Positions 1-6,058 of a stretch of 7,115 bases of DNA are shown here, piece by piece. The first letter of the stretch is position 1, and every line of letters begins with the position of its first letter. A program made the translations under genes and the position numbers. This stretch comes from Chromatiales bacterium. GTDB lineage: Bacteria; Pseudomonadota; Gammaproteobacteria; Chromatiales; Chromatiaceae. The stretch spans positions 1 through 7,115 of the forward strand of contig JANTHH010000141.1 in NCBI GenBank assembly GCA_024762485.1, given 5' to 3'. A model generated the notes under the pieces. That model was not told where the DNA came from. It was given only the letters and a program-made list of their open reading frames with translations, and did not search any database.

Positions 1-59
1 TGCTTTTTCATCTTCTTTTCCAGCCTGTCGGCGAGCGCACTGACCGTGACGACTCGCAT
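1..59 (-). CDS. Possible 5' end of a divergent gene (partial)
   Basis: Read leftward from an ATG at 59, the frame is open to the window edge and gives MRVVTVSALADRLEKKMKK, a basic, probably helical N-terminus. The sequence becomes less GC-rich and loses plausible coding frames just to the right of position 60, which fits a gene boundary here. No good Shine-Dalgarno sequence precedes this ATG. A second ATG at 63 opens a different frame, and the plus strand is also open in two frames over this stretch, so the call is tentative. If real, the gene is transcribed divergently from the efflux operon, where a local regulator might be expected, but the 19 visible residues identify no family. Confidence 0.22.
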   Translation of the reverse strand, partial: MRVVTVSALADRLEKKMKK

Positions 60-240
60 GCATTGCAGAAAACACCAACGACACTTCAACGCAGGACACG
101 GTGAGGAAGTTACTCCCCTTTAAATATTTAGGTGCGGATATGGGTGACTGCGACATTCGTCTGTTCGCAAAACCCCACCCATGAACAAGGCACACCGCCC
201 TTCGCCCTCACTATCCAACGACGCAGTTTTTATTCGACGT

Positions 241-262
241 GTCTAGAAACATCAGTCTAGAA
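241..262. promoter_or_regulatory. Direct repeat GTCTAGAA x2, candidate regulator site
   Basis: GTCTAGAA occurs at 241-248 and again at 255-262, a 14-bp start-to-start spacing, or about 1.3 helical turns. Each copy contains the palindrome TCTAGA. The pair lies 224 bp upstream of the adaptor start codon in otherwise unstructured non-coding DNA. This could be an operator for a regulator of the efflux operon or of a divergent gene. No known regulator is matched, and chance remains possible for so short a repeat. Confidence 0.3.
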
Positions 263-290
263 CAGTTAGCCATTGTCAGACTCTTACCAT

Positions 291-329
291 CTGGCAAGCA
301 TCCATCCTGATACCAAGATGGCTTGTCAG
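291..329 (+). other. Hairpin in the presumed 5' leader
   Basis: CTGGCAAGC (291-299) pairs with GCTTGTCAG (321-329) over nine positions, one of them a G-U pair in RNA. The stem extends inward by three more pairs (ATC 300-302 with GAT 317-319) past one bulged base. No T-run follows, so it is not a standard intrinsic terminator. It would lie in the 5' untranslated leader only if transcription starts upstream of it. Confidence 0.3.
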
Positions 330-485
330 GCCAACACGCCCGGCAAACCGCTGGCGGCCCCCCTTTCCAAATGGTAAGAGACCACATCACCACCTGGATC
401 AATAATCCATCGCTTACTGCTGACTGACCAGACACTCAGCAGCCGCATCATCCGTCCGATCAGAACAATACTGGAGGACAAGTAC

Positions 486-1601
486 ATGCTGTTGACCACC
501 TCGTCACTCCGTCGCCTGGCCACACTACTGGTAATCCATGCCACCCTCGGTGCCGTTCCGACGCAGGCCGACAATGCCCTGCCGACGACCGTTGCCACGG
601 CCGGCGAATGGCGGCCCATGCAGGCCGCCTACGCACAGGTCAGCGCCCAGCGCCAGGCGGTACTCAAACTGCCTTTCGCGGCACGCATCCGCTCCCTGGC
701 AGTGGAACCCGGTGCCCGGGTGGGACCGGGGGACACGCTGGCCACTTTCGATGCGCCCCAGCTGCGTCGTCATCTGGCGGCCTGGCAGCTGGCCCGCCAT
801 GGCTCCGAACTGGCCCAACAACAGCTGAAGGTGCTGCGCCAGAACAGGCGAGAAAACACCATCACCCGGGGGGAGCTGCTTGCCGGCGAGCAGACAGCCG
901 CCAAGGCCGTGGCCGAGGCCGAACTGGCTTGGCAGACCCTGGCGGCAGACCTGGACCTGCTCAACCTGGCCATGGATGCCGAGGACCTGGCGCAGCGGGT
1001 CGATGCCCACGGACTGAGCCGGGTTGCCAGGGAACTCGGCCGGCTGCAGGCACCCTTCGCCGGCATGGTGATTGCGCGCCGCGCCACCCTTGGCGAACAG
1101 CTGGCGGCCGGCGACCCCATCCTGGAGCTGGAATCCCTCAAGCGGGTCTATCTGGACGTGGAGGTGGCCGAGTCCGCCCTGCCCAATTGGCAGCATGGCC
1201 AGACCTATTGGCCGGGGACATCCGGAAAGATCGCCCTACAGCCACTGGGTGGCGTCCCCCGCCTCGACCCCGACAGCGGCCTCTGGCTGCTGCGCTTCAC
1301 AGCGGACAATCCAGGCTACCGCCTGCACGACGGCGCCTGGGTCGAGGTGCAGCATCTGGGCGAACCCCTGCCCGTCGCCTGGCTGCCCGCCGCCGCGGTG
1401 GTCTCACGCAACGGCAGACACTGGGTCATGGTCTCGTCCGCGGGCAGCTTCAAGCCGGTTGAGGTCCAGACCGGGGCAGCGGGCAGCGACGGGCGCATCC
1501 CGGTGACGAAAGGGATCGGACCCGGCACCACGGTGGTGACCGAGGGCGCCTACGAGCTGCTCTACCGGGACCTCAAAGACCTCATCAAGTTCGTCGACTA
1601 A
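486..1601 (+). CDS. RND efflux periplasmic adaptor (membrane fusion protein)
   Basis: This 371-residue protein should bridge the inner-membrane RND permease and an outer-membrane channel in the periplasm. Residues 1-28 form a Sec signal peptide with a hydrophobic core near 11-22 and likely cleavage after PTQA. The first lipoyl half (about 60-90, with VEPGARVGPGDTL), a helical hairpin (about 91-185) and the second lipoyl half (about 188-216, with LQAPFAGMV and GEQLAAGDPIL) are in the usual HlyD/AcrA/CusB order. They are followed by a beta-barrel (about 218-292) and a membrane-proximal domain ending in GAYELLYRDLKDLIKFVD. Length is normal for the family. The start is supported by GGAGG at 473-477, 8 nt before the ATG. 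The C-terminal end is reminiscent of metal-efflux adaptors, but no metal-binding residues are evident and the substrate cannot be assigned. Its stop codon lies inside the target duplication of a mobile element, and the protein is left intact. Confidence 0.93.
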   Translation: MLLTTSSLRRLATLLVIHATLGAVPTQADNALPTTVATAGEWRPMQAAYAQVSAQRQAVLKLPFAARIRSLAVEPGARVGPGDTLATFDAPQLRRHLAAWQLARHGSELAQQQLKVLRQNRRENTITRGELLAGEQTAAKAVAEAELAWQTLAADLDLLNLAMDAEDLAQRVDAHGLSRVARELGRLQAPFAGMVIARRATLGEQLAAGDPILELESLKRVYLDVEVAESALPNWQHGQTYWPGTSGKIALQPLGGVPRLDPDSGLWLLRFTADNPGYRLHDGAWVEVQHLGEPLPVAWLPAAAVVSRNGRHWVMVSSAGSFKPVEVQTGAAGSDGRIPVTKGIGPGTTVVTEGAYELLYRDLKDLIKFVD

Positions 1602-1843
1602 CCCGGATATTTCACAAAGGCGGACGCCATGTTCAGTTTTTCGTTTGTCAATCAACCCGTTTCAGTATTTGCATGGTGTTTTGCGCCGGCACGGTTTGTC
1701 CTATTCGGGTTCAGTCCGCTTGTGGCGTTGCATTTCGAGCGATCCCCCTTGAACCATAGCGACCGCTATGCTTCTTCGGGCGATCGCCCGAACTGCTTAG
1801 CCACAAACGCCCTGATTCCCGAATCCTTCATGAAACATCCGGG
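1602..1843. mobile_element. MITE-like element with 13-bp terminal inverted repeats
   Basis: The left end CCCGGATATTTCA (1602-1614) is the inverse of the right end TGAAACATCCGGG (1831-1843) with one mismatch. Both ends are directly flanked by CTAA (1598-1601 and 1844-1847), a perfect 4-bp target duplication. The 242-bp interior has no transposase and is less GC-rich on its left side than the flanking genes. It has nested symmetry: ATTCGGG (1703-1709) with CCCGAAT (1818-1824), CGCTTGTGGC (1717-1726) with GCCACAAACG (1800-1809, one mismatch), CATAGCG/CGCTATG (1755-1770), and an 18-bp perfect palindrome (1775-1792). This is what a non-autonomous element mobilised in trans looks like. A 4-bp CTAA target fits the YTAR preference known for the IS5 group, and some other families also make 4-bp duplications, so the parent family is unresolved. 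A 72-codon open frame across it is not a credible gene. Confidence 0.8.
1775..1792. repeat. 18-bp perfect palindrome inside the MITE
   Basis: TTCGGGCGATCGCCCGAA is its own reverse complement. It lies 4 bp from a second small dyad, CATAGCG-AC-CGCTATG (1755-1770). As RNA or cruciform it could form a compact hairpin pair. No T-run follows, so termination is not predicted strongly. The core GGCGATCGCC resembles the HIP1 octamer context known from cyanobacteria, but here it is part of a mobile element and probably a coincidence. Confidence 0.7.
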
Positions 1844-1861
1844 CTAAGGGCCAGGTCAGCG
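1844..1861 (+). promoter_or_regulatory. Permease translation start region rebuilt by target duplication
   Basis: The sequence immediately before the permease ATG at 1862 is CTAAGGGCCAGGTCAGCG. The first four bases are the right-hand target duplication. The only Shine-Dalgarno-like match is weak: TAAGGG (1845-1850) or CCAGG (1851-1855). Because the duplication restores CTAA, the initiation region is the same as it would have been before the element inserted. A weak ribosome site suits a gene formerly translated directly after its 14-bp-distant upstream neighbour. Confidence 0.45.
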
Positions 1862-4800
1862 ATGCTTGAAAGACTGCTGCGTTACCCCACCGCCCTGGTC
1901 CTCGGCGTGCTGCTGCTCGGCATCGGCGGCCTGACCAGCTTCCGCAGCCTGCCGGTGGATCTCTTTCCGCGGCTCGACTATCCCCTGATCAACGTCATCA
2001 CCCATTATCCTGCCGGCACGGCCGAGGATATGGAGCAGCTGATCACCCGCCCCATCGAGAACGCCATGCTGGGCCTGAGCGACCTGCGCCGGGTGCGCTC
2101 CACCTCGGCGCCGGGCTTCTCACAGGTGAGTGTGGAATTCAACTGGGGCATGGATGTGATCCAGGCCCGGCAACTGGTCAGCAGCCGTCTGGCGACCATC
2201 CGCCTGCCCGGTGACGCCCGCCCGGAACTGGAGAACATCGGCACCTCGCTGGCCATGCTTTCCACCTACACCCTGCGCGGCGGCGACCCGGTGGCCCTGC
2301 GCAGCTGGGCCCAGTACCAGCTCGCGCCCAGGTTGTCGGCGCTGCCCGGGGTGGCCCGGGTGACGGTGATGGGTGGGGCGAAGTCCGCCTGGCGCATCGA
2401 TGTCGATCCGCTCGGTCTGCGTCGTTATCACCTGACCACCGCGGCCATCGCCGCCGCGGTGCAGGGCGCCAATGTACTCGACACCGGCGGCCACCTGGAG
2501 GCCCATGGTCGTGATCTGCTGGTGCGCACCGAGGCGCGACTGCTGCGACTGGCCGACTTGAAACAGGTGACCGTTGCACATACTGCCGATGGCCGGCCCG
2601 TCCGCCTGGCCGAGGTGGCGCGGGTGTACGCCGCCGCCAGGCCGCAGCGCTACGTGATCAGCAGCGACGGCCTGCCCGCGGTCGCCTTCACCATCCAGAA
2701 ACAGCCCGGCGCCAGCACCCTGGCGGTGTCGCGGGCGGTGGATCGCCAGCTGGCGGCCACCGCCCTGCCCGCGGGTGCCCGGCTGGACAAGTTCTACGAC
2801 CAGGCGGAGATCATCGGCCTGGCCTATCGCAACATGCGCGACAACCTGCTGGCCGGTGCGCTGCTGGCCATCATCGCGGTGATGCTGATCCTCGGGCGCA
2901 ACCGCAGCAGTCTGGTGATCGCCGTCACCTTCCCGCTGACGGTGCTGGGCACCTTCTGGCTGATGAACGGCCTCGGCCTGGGGCTGAACCTGATGACCCT
3001 GGGGGCACTGACGGTGGCCATCGGCATGGTGGCGGACGATGCCATCGTGGTGCTGGAGAATATCGACCGTCACCGCAACCTTGGTCAGTCACCCTGGCAG
3101 GCGGCGCTGAGCGGCACCCGGGAGATCCTCGGCGCCGATATCGCCGGCACCCTCACCGTGCTCGCCGCCTTCGCCCCGCTGATCATTGTCGGCGGGCTTG
3201 CCGGCCGCCTGACCCATGCCTTCGGCATCACCTTCAGCGTCTTGCTGCTGTTCTCTCTGTTGCTCTCGGTGACCCTGATCCCGCTGGCGGCGGCCCATTG
3301 GATGCGGCCGATGAACCGACTGACGACGACGGCCGGGCACCGCGCTGGCGACCTTGGCGCCCGCCTGGTGCACGGCTTCGAGCGTTTCAACCTGGGCCTG
3401 CTCGACCACCTGCTGAGGCACCGTGCCAAGACCCTGCTGTTCACCACCCTGCTGCTGCTCGGCAGCCTGGCGCTGCTGGCCTACAACCCGGCCCGCATGC
3501 TGCCGCTGCTGGACGAAAGCAGCCTGCTGCTGAGCTATCAGCTGGCCCCCGGCACCTCTCTCAACGAAAGTAACCGGGTCGGTGCGGCGCTGGAGCAGGA
3601 TCTGCTCGCCATGCCGGTGGTCAAGGGGGTATTCCGCCGCACCGGCTCGCCCGAATCGTCCTTCTATATCGAGGGCCCGGACCAGGGCGAGCTGGTGCTG
3701 CGCCTGGACAAGGACAAGGGCGCCGACCCGCTGGCGGTCAAGTCCGCGGTCGAGCGCCTGCTGGCCGCGCAGCCGGGGGTCATCGGGCGGATCAACGAGC
3801 CCACCAGCGAAAAGCTCGACGAGTCCTTCTCCGGCCTGCCGGCGCTGTTCGGCATCACCCTCTACGGCAACGACCTGAAGACCCTGTACGCGGCCGCCGC
3901 CCGGGTGGAGACGGCGGCACGCCGGGTGCCGGGACTGGTCAACCTGGTCAACAACACCAAGATCCCGGTGGATCAGCTGCAGGTGCGTGTCGACCGCTCG
4001 GCACTGGCGCGCTACGACGTGCGCGCGCAGGACCTGGCCCGCGCCCTGCGCACTGCCATCCAGGGCGAGGTGATCGGACAGGTGGTGATCGAGCAGCGAC
4101 CGGTGGACCTGTTCCTGCGCTACGCCAATGAGCACCGCCTGCGGCGAGAGGATCTGCAGCAGGTGCTGGTGACCGATGCCGGCGGCGAACTGATCCCGCT
4201 GCAACAGCTGGCACAGATCGAACAGCAGTCGAGCTATCCCACCATCGAGCATCAGCGCGGCATCCGTGCCCTGACCCTGACCGCCGAGATCGACGGCAAT
4301 CCCCTGAGCGTCATCGCCGAGCTGGACCGGACCCTGTCGGGCCTGGGTCTGCCGGCGGGCATCCAGTGGGGCTATACCGGGGAATACGGCGAGCTGTTAC
4401 ACACCGGCGGCCAGCTGCTGTGGGTGCTGCTGGCCTCGGCACTGCTGGTCTACGGCATCATCGCCATCCAGCTCGGCAACCTGCTCGACCCCGCGGTGGT
4501 GCTGACCAAGCTGCCGCTGGATTTCATGGGTGCCGCGCTGGCGCTGTTTGTCACCCACCAGCACCTGGACATCACCGTGGCCATCGGCTTCATCACCCTG
4601 GTCGGGGTCTCCACCAACAACGCCATCATGCTGCTCACCTTCACCCGCAACCTGCGTCGCCAGGGGATGGATGCAATCGACGCAGTGCGCGAGGCGGTGC
4701 GCCTGCGCGTCCGTCCCATGCTGCTGACCCAGCTGACCACCCTGCTCGCCCTGATCCCCGCCGCACTCGGACTGGGACAGGGACCCCAGCTGCTGCAACC

Positions 4801-4921
4801 GCTGGGCATCATGCTGTTCGGCGGTCTCACCGCCGGCACCCTGCTGACCCTCAACCTGCTGCCGGTGATCTATGTGGCGACCGAGCGCTGGCGGCACAAA
4901 CCCGCCATCCAAGCGGGATGA
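1862..4921 (+). CDS. RND efflux permease, AcrB-like (HAE-type)
   Basis: This 1019-residue inner-membrane transporter should export a substrate using the proton gradient, working with the adaptor encoded upstream. It has the family's duplicated layout: TM1 (about 10-30), a large periplasmic porter loop, TM2-TM6 (about 328-480), TM7 (about 524-543), a second porter loop, and TM8-TM12 (about 851-1008). TM4 carries the proton-relay pair D392-D393 in GMVADDAIVVLENI. The TM11 region keeps RPMLLTQ. TM10 reads GVSTNNAIMLLTF, so N919 sits where E. coli AcrB has its essential lysine (K940). Asn here is found in some RND subgroups but not in AcrB itself. The paired Asp argues against the CusA/CzcA metal type, which has a single Asp, while the adaptor's end looks metal-type, so the substrate is left open. 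A TolC-type channel gene is not in the window. The spacer to the adaptor is enlarged by a MITE-like insertion that could lower expression. Confidence 0.95.
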   Translation: MLERLLRYPTALVLGVLLLGIGGLTSFRSLPVDLFPRLDYPLINVITHYPAGTAEDMEQLITRPIENAMLGLSDLRRVRSTSAPGFSQVSVEFNWGMDVIQARQLVSSRLATIRLPGDARPELENIGTSLAMLSTYTLRGGDPVALRSWAQYQLAPRLSALPGVARVTVMGGAKSAWRIDVDPLGLRRYHLTTAAIAAAVQGANVLDTGGHLEAHGRDLLVRTEARLLRLADLKQVTVAHTADGRPVRLAEVARVYAAARPQRYVISSDGLPAVAFTIQKQPGASTLAVSRAVDRQLAATALPAGARLDKFYDQAEIIGLAYRNMRDNLLAGALLAIIAVMLILGRNRSSLVIAVTFPLTVLGTFWLMNGLGLGLNLMTLGALTVAIGMVADDAIVVLENIDRHRNLGQSPWQAALSGTREILGADIAGTLTVLAAFAPLIIVGGLAGRLTHAFGITFSVLLLFSLLLSVTLIPLAAAHWMRPMNRLTTTAGHRAGDLGARLVHGFERFNLGLLDHLLRHRAKTLLFTTLLLLGSLALLAYNPARMLPLLDESSLLLSYQLAPGTSLNESNRVGAALEQDLLAMPVVKGVFRRTGSPESSFYIEGPDQGELVLRLDKDKGADPLAVKSAVERLLAAQPGVIGRINEPTSEKLDESFSGLPALFGITLYGNDLKTLYAAAARVETAARRVPGLVNLVNNTKIPVDQLQVRVDRSALARYDVRAQDLARALRTAIQGEVIGQVVIEQRPVDLFLRYANEHRLRREDLQQVLVTDAGGELIPLQQLAQIEQQSSYPTIEHQRGIRALTLTAEIDGNPLSVIAELDRTLSGLGLPAGIQWGYTGEYGELLHTGGQLLWVLLASALLVYGIIAIQLGNLLDPAVVLTKLPLDFMGAALALFVTHQHLDITVAIGFITLVGVSTNNAIMLLTFTRNLRRQGMDAIDAVREAVRLRVRPMLLTQLTTLLALIPAALGLGQGPQLLQPLGIMLFGGLTAGTLLTLNLLPVIYVATERWRHKPAIQAG

Positions 4922-5000
4922 GGGACAGGCCTGTTTGAAGGCGCCTGCATACTTCTCTTTTCATCTCGAGTGCCAGGCGAGATCACCTGGTCGATTTAAG

Positions 5001-5141
5001 GGCACCTCGTAAAATTCGAGGTGCCTGTGCGGGACAGGGAAGTCCCGCCATTTTCGATCGCGTAAGCGATTGAAAATGAAGCAAACCGGAAACCGCGTTT
5101 GCGGTTTGCGTAGAGAAAAATTGCCTGGATGGCAATTTTTC
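5001..5141. repeat. Array of five back-to-back hairpins
   Basis: Five stem-loops follow each other with gaps of only 3, 1, 3 and 5 bp. H1 is GGCACCTCG/CGAGGTGCC (5001-5009, 5017-5025), perfect. H2 is GCGGGAC/GTCCCGC (5029-5035, 5042-5048), perfect. H3 is ATTTTCGATCGC/GCGATTGAAAAT (5050-5061, 5066-5077), with one G-U pair and a GTAA loop of the GNRA type. H4 is GCAAACCG/CGGTTTGC (5081-5088, 5102-5109). H5 is GAAAAATTGCC/GGCAATTTTTC (5115-5125, 5131-5141), perfect. Most bases are in a stem. It may be a multi-hairpin repetitive extragenic element, a structured RNA, or a compound terminator. I cannot tell which from a single copy. Confidence 0.75.
5115..5141. terminator. Bidirectional intrinsic terminator candidate
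   Basis: An 11-bp perfect stem, GAAAAATTGCC with GGCAATTTTTC, closes a 5-base loop (TGGAT). The A-run on the left arm and T-run on the right arm give a U-tract at the end of the hairpin in either direction. It lies between converging genes, about 195 bp after the permease stop and 120 bp beyond the stop of the 106-aa gene, a sensible place for a shared terminator. Confidence 0.6.
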
Positions 5142-5225
5142 GAGATCCCCTTAATCCGTACCAGCAACAGATCCCTCCTCGCTGCACGCGTCGGGATGAC
5201 AGGGCTGGGGATTAGAGAGGAAGTC

Positions 5226-5251
5226 CATGGCCGGCAGAGTCGCCGGCCATG
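5226..5251 (-). terminator. GC-rich hairpin after the 106-aa gene
   Basis: CATGGCCGGC (5226-5235) and GCCGGCCATG (5242-5251) form a perfect 10-bp stem with a 6-base loop. It begins 9 bp beyond the stop codon of the minus-strand 106-aa gene, the usual position for a terminator. Read on the minus strand it is followed by GACTTCCTCTC, which is pyrimidine-rich but not a true T-run, so termination may be weak and the hairpin may mainly protect the mRNA end. Confidence 0.5.
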
Positions 5252-5260
5252 CATACGGGG

Positions 5261-5581
5261 TCAGTCGTGGATGACGATGCGCCGCCGGGCGGGGTCCAGG
5301 TCGACAACCTGGGCAGCGGTGGTGGCGATGCGGGCCAGGTCGGCGAACTCGGGGATGTTGTTGCGCTCACCCAGCAGGGCCAGTGCCTCTGGCTTGCAGT
5401 CGACGACGATGCCCGTCGCCTCGTCCAGCCGGCCACCGCAGTTGTCGGCATCCAGGCTGACGTCGAAGTCATCACCCATGACCAGTATGACCGGCTCGGC
5501 ATGGCTGATCTGGGCCTCGGCGTGCAGCAGGGTGGGCTTGCCGGCCCACTCGGCGACGGGCATGTTGCTGTAGTCACGCAT
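5261..5581 (-). CDS. Hypothetical acidic 106-aa protein
   Basis: I do not recognise this family. The start is well supported by GAGGAG (5594-5589), 7 nt before the ATG. The protein has 19 Asp/Glu against 9 Lys/Arg, no signal peptide and no membrane segment, so a soluble cytoplasmic protein is expected. Residues 30-46 (PVILVMGDDFDVSLDAD) look like a beta strand followed by an acidic loop. Residues 64-90 (PEALALLGERNN, FADLARIATTA) look helical. The C-terminus (VVDLDPARRRIVIHD) looks like a strand-turn-strand. Two cysteines, C48 and C62, are present without a metal-binding pattern. It stands alone: 477 bp of repeats separate it from PPK2, and a hairpin follows its stop. A possible -10 element, TAGAAT, lies at 5628-5623, with no clear -35. 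Coding is supported by the strong ribosome site and by composition like its neighbours. Confidence 0.72.
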   Translation of the reverse strand: MRDYSNMPVAEWAGKPTLLHAEAQISHAEPVILVMGDDFDVSLDADNCGGRLDEATGIVVDCKPEALALLGERNNIPEFADLARIATTAAQVVDLDPARRRIVIHD

Positions 5582-5649
5582 ATTGGTTCTCCTCGATTGG
5601 GTTATTGGATTTGTGTCGTAGCATTCTAACCCCGAATGCCGCTTGCCTT

Positions 5650-5735
5650 CCCGATGAACCCGCGAGAGGAAGTTCTGATGGTGGGCAGGCAGGATAGTGC
5701 GGGCAAGATCTCTCCCTTTGGTCGAGATGACAAGG
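5650..5735. repeat. Inverted-repeat unit A (left half decayed)
   Basis: The right half (AGTGCGGGCAAGATCTCTCC from 5696, then GGTCGAGATGACAAGG to 5735) matches units B and C closely. The left half (5650-5681) is only recognisable by scattered matches such as GCGAGAGGA and CTGATGG, so the arms no longer pair well. This is the oldest or least constrained of the three copies. Confidence 0.6.
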
Positions 5736-5779
5736 GGGGGTGAGAAGGCCTGTTCGGGCGTTCGGGCCCGACTTCAATC

Positions 5780-5879
5780 CTCCCTTGTCATCTCGACGAG
5801 CCTGCGAGGAGAGATCCTGATGACGGAACCGTACGCTGGTCGTGCGGGCAAGATCTCTCCCGCTGGTCGAGATGACAAA
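5780..5879. repeat. Inverted-repeat unit B
   Basis: TTGTCATCTCGAC (5785-5797) pairs with GTCGAGATGACAA (5866-5878), a perfect 13-bp outer stem. A second, inner match pairs GGAGAGATC near 5808-5816 with GATCTCTCC at 5852-5860. The unit is nearly identical to unit C at a constant offset of 158 bp, with small compensating indels. The internal sequence is conserved between copies while the spacers outside are not, so the boundaries of the unit are the outer arms. Confidence 0.8.
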
Positions 5880-5937
5880 GTGGTTTGATGATGCGTATTT
5901 GGGACCAAGCCCCATGACACGCTTATCATTACGCTCT

Positions 5938-6037
5938 CTCCCTTGTCATCTCGACGAGCCTGCGAGGAGAGATCCTGATGATGGAACAGTACGCTGGACC
6001 GTGCGGGCAAGATCTCTCCGCTGGTCGAGATGACAAG
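5938..6037. repeat. Inverted-repeat unit C, next to the PPK2 stop
   Basis: CTTGTCATCTCGAC (5942-5955) pairs with GTCGAGATGACAAG (6024-6037), a perfect 14-bp outer stem, longer than in unit B. It ends about 21 bp from the PPK2 stop codon, so it would lie in the 3' untranslated region of the PPK2 transcript. There it could slow exonucleases or transcription. It has no T-run typical of a terminator. Confidence 0.8.
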
Positions 6038-6058
6038 GTGGCGTGATGGAGCCTCCAG

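Larger units (their letters stand above)
60..485. other. Non-coding upstream region of the efflux operon
   Basis: I see no convincing gene in this stretch; the minus-strand open frames here have unlikely composition and overlap the adaptor. It holds a 10-bp AT palindrome TAAATATTTA (121-130), a 7-bp inverted repeat ATGGGTG/CACCCAT (140-146 and 176-182), a direct repeat GTCTAGAA (241-248 and 255-262), and a hairpin (291-329). No confident -35/-10 pair was found. The operon promoter is presumably here, because the adaptor is the first plus-strand gene. Confidence 0.6.
4922..5260. other. Convergent intergenic region rich in hairpins
   Basis: There is no gene between the plus-strand permease and the minus-strand 106-aa gene. 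The stretch holds a 10-bp palindrome ACAGGCCTGT (4925-4934), a possible diverged repeat arm (4961-4989), five adjacent hairpins (5001-5141), a second diverged repeat arm (5168-5202) and one further hairpin (5226-5251). Open frames crossing it on either strand follow the hairpin arms and are not credible proteins. Confidence 0.7.
5582..6058. other. Gene-free region filled with inverted-repeat copies
   Basis: This spacer between the 106-aa gene and PPK2 contains three related repeat units (5650-5735, 5780-5879, 5938-6037). It also contains a G7 run (5734-5740), a tandem GTTCGGGC pair (5752-5759 and 5760-5767) and a 10-bp palindrome TCGGGCCCGA (5762-5771). Apart from the 5' leader of the 106-aa gene at its left edge, I see nothing else. 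The short open frames here are translations of the repeats. Confidence 0.75.

Noticed and set aside
273..301. Sigma-70 promoter with TTGTCA as -35
   Set aside because: At 17-bp spacing the -10 position reads AAGCAT, a poor match, so no promoter is claimed.
211..619. Minus-strand open frames upstream of and overlapping the adaptor start
   Set aside because: No ribosome site or family pattern, and one overlaps the clear signal-peptide region of the adaptor on the other strand.
1775..1792. Cyanobacterial HIP1 signal from GGCGATCGCC
   Set aside because: A single occurrence inside a mobile palindrome; the surrounding genes look gammaproteobacterial.
1629..1847. 72-codon open frame between adaptor and permease
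   Set aside because: It lies almost wholly inside the MITE, its stop is supplied by the target duplication, and its translation simply follows the palindromes.
2120..4252. Long minus-strand open frames antisense to the permease
   Set aside because: Gln/His/Gly/Arg-rich shadows produced by GC-rich codons of the real gene. No family signature is present.
4961..5254. Open frames across the five-hairpin region on both strands
   Set aside because: Their sequence is dictated by the hairpin arms and repeat arms. No plausible start site or protein pattern is visible.
5650..6037. CRISPR array
   Set aside because: Only three units of about 100 bp, internally inverted, one decayed, with no regular short spacers and no cas gene.
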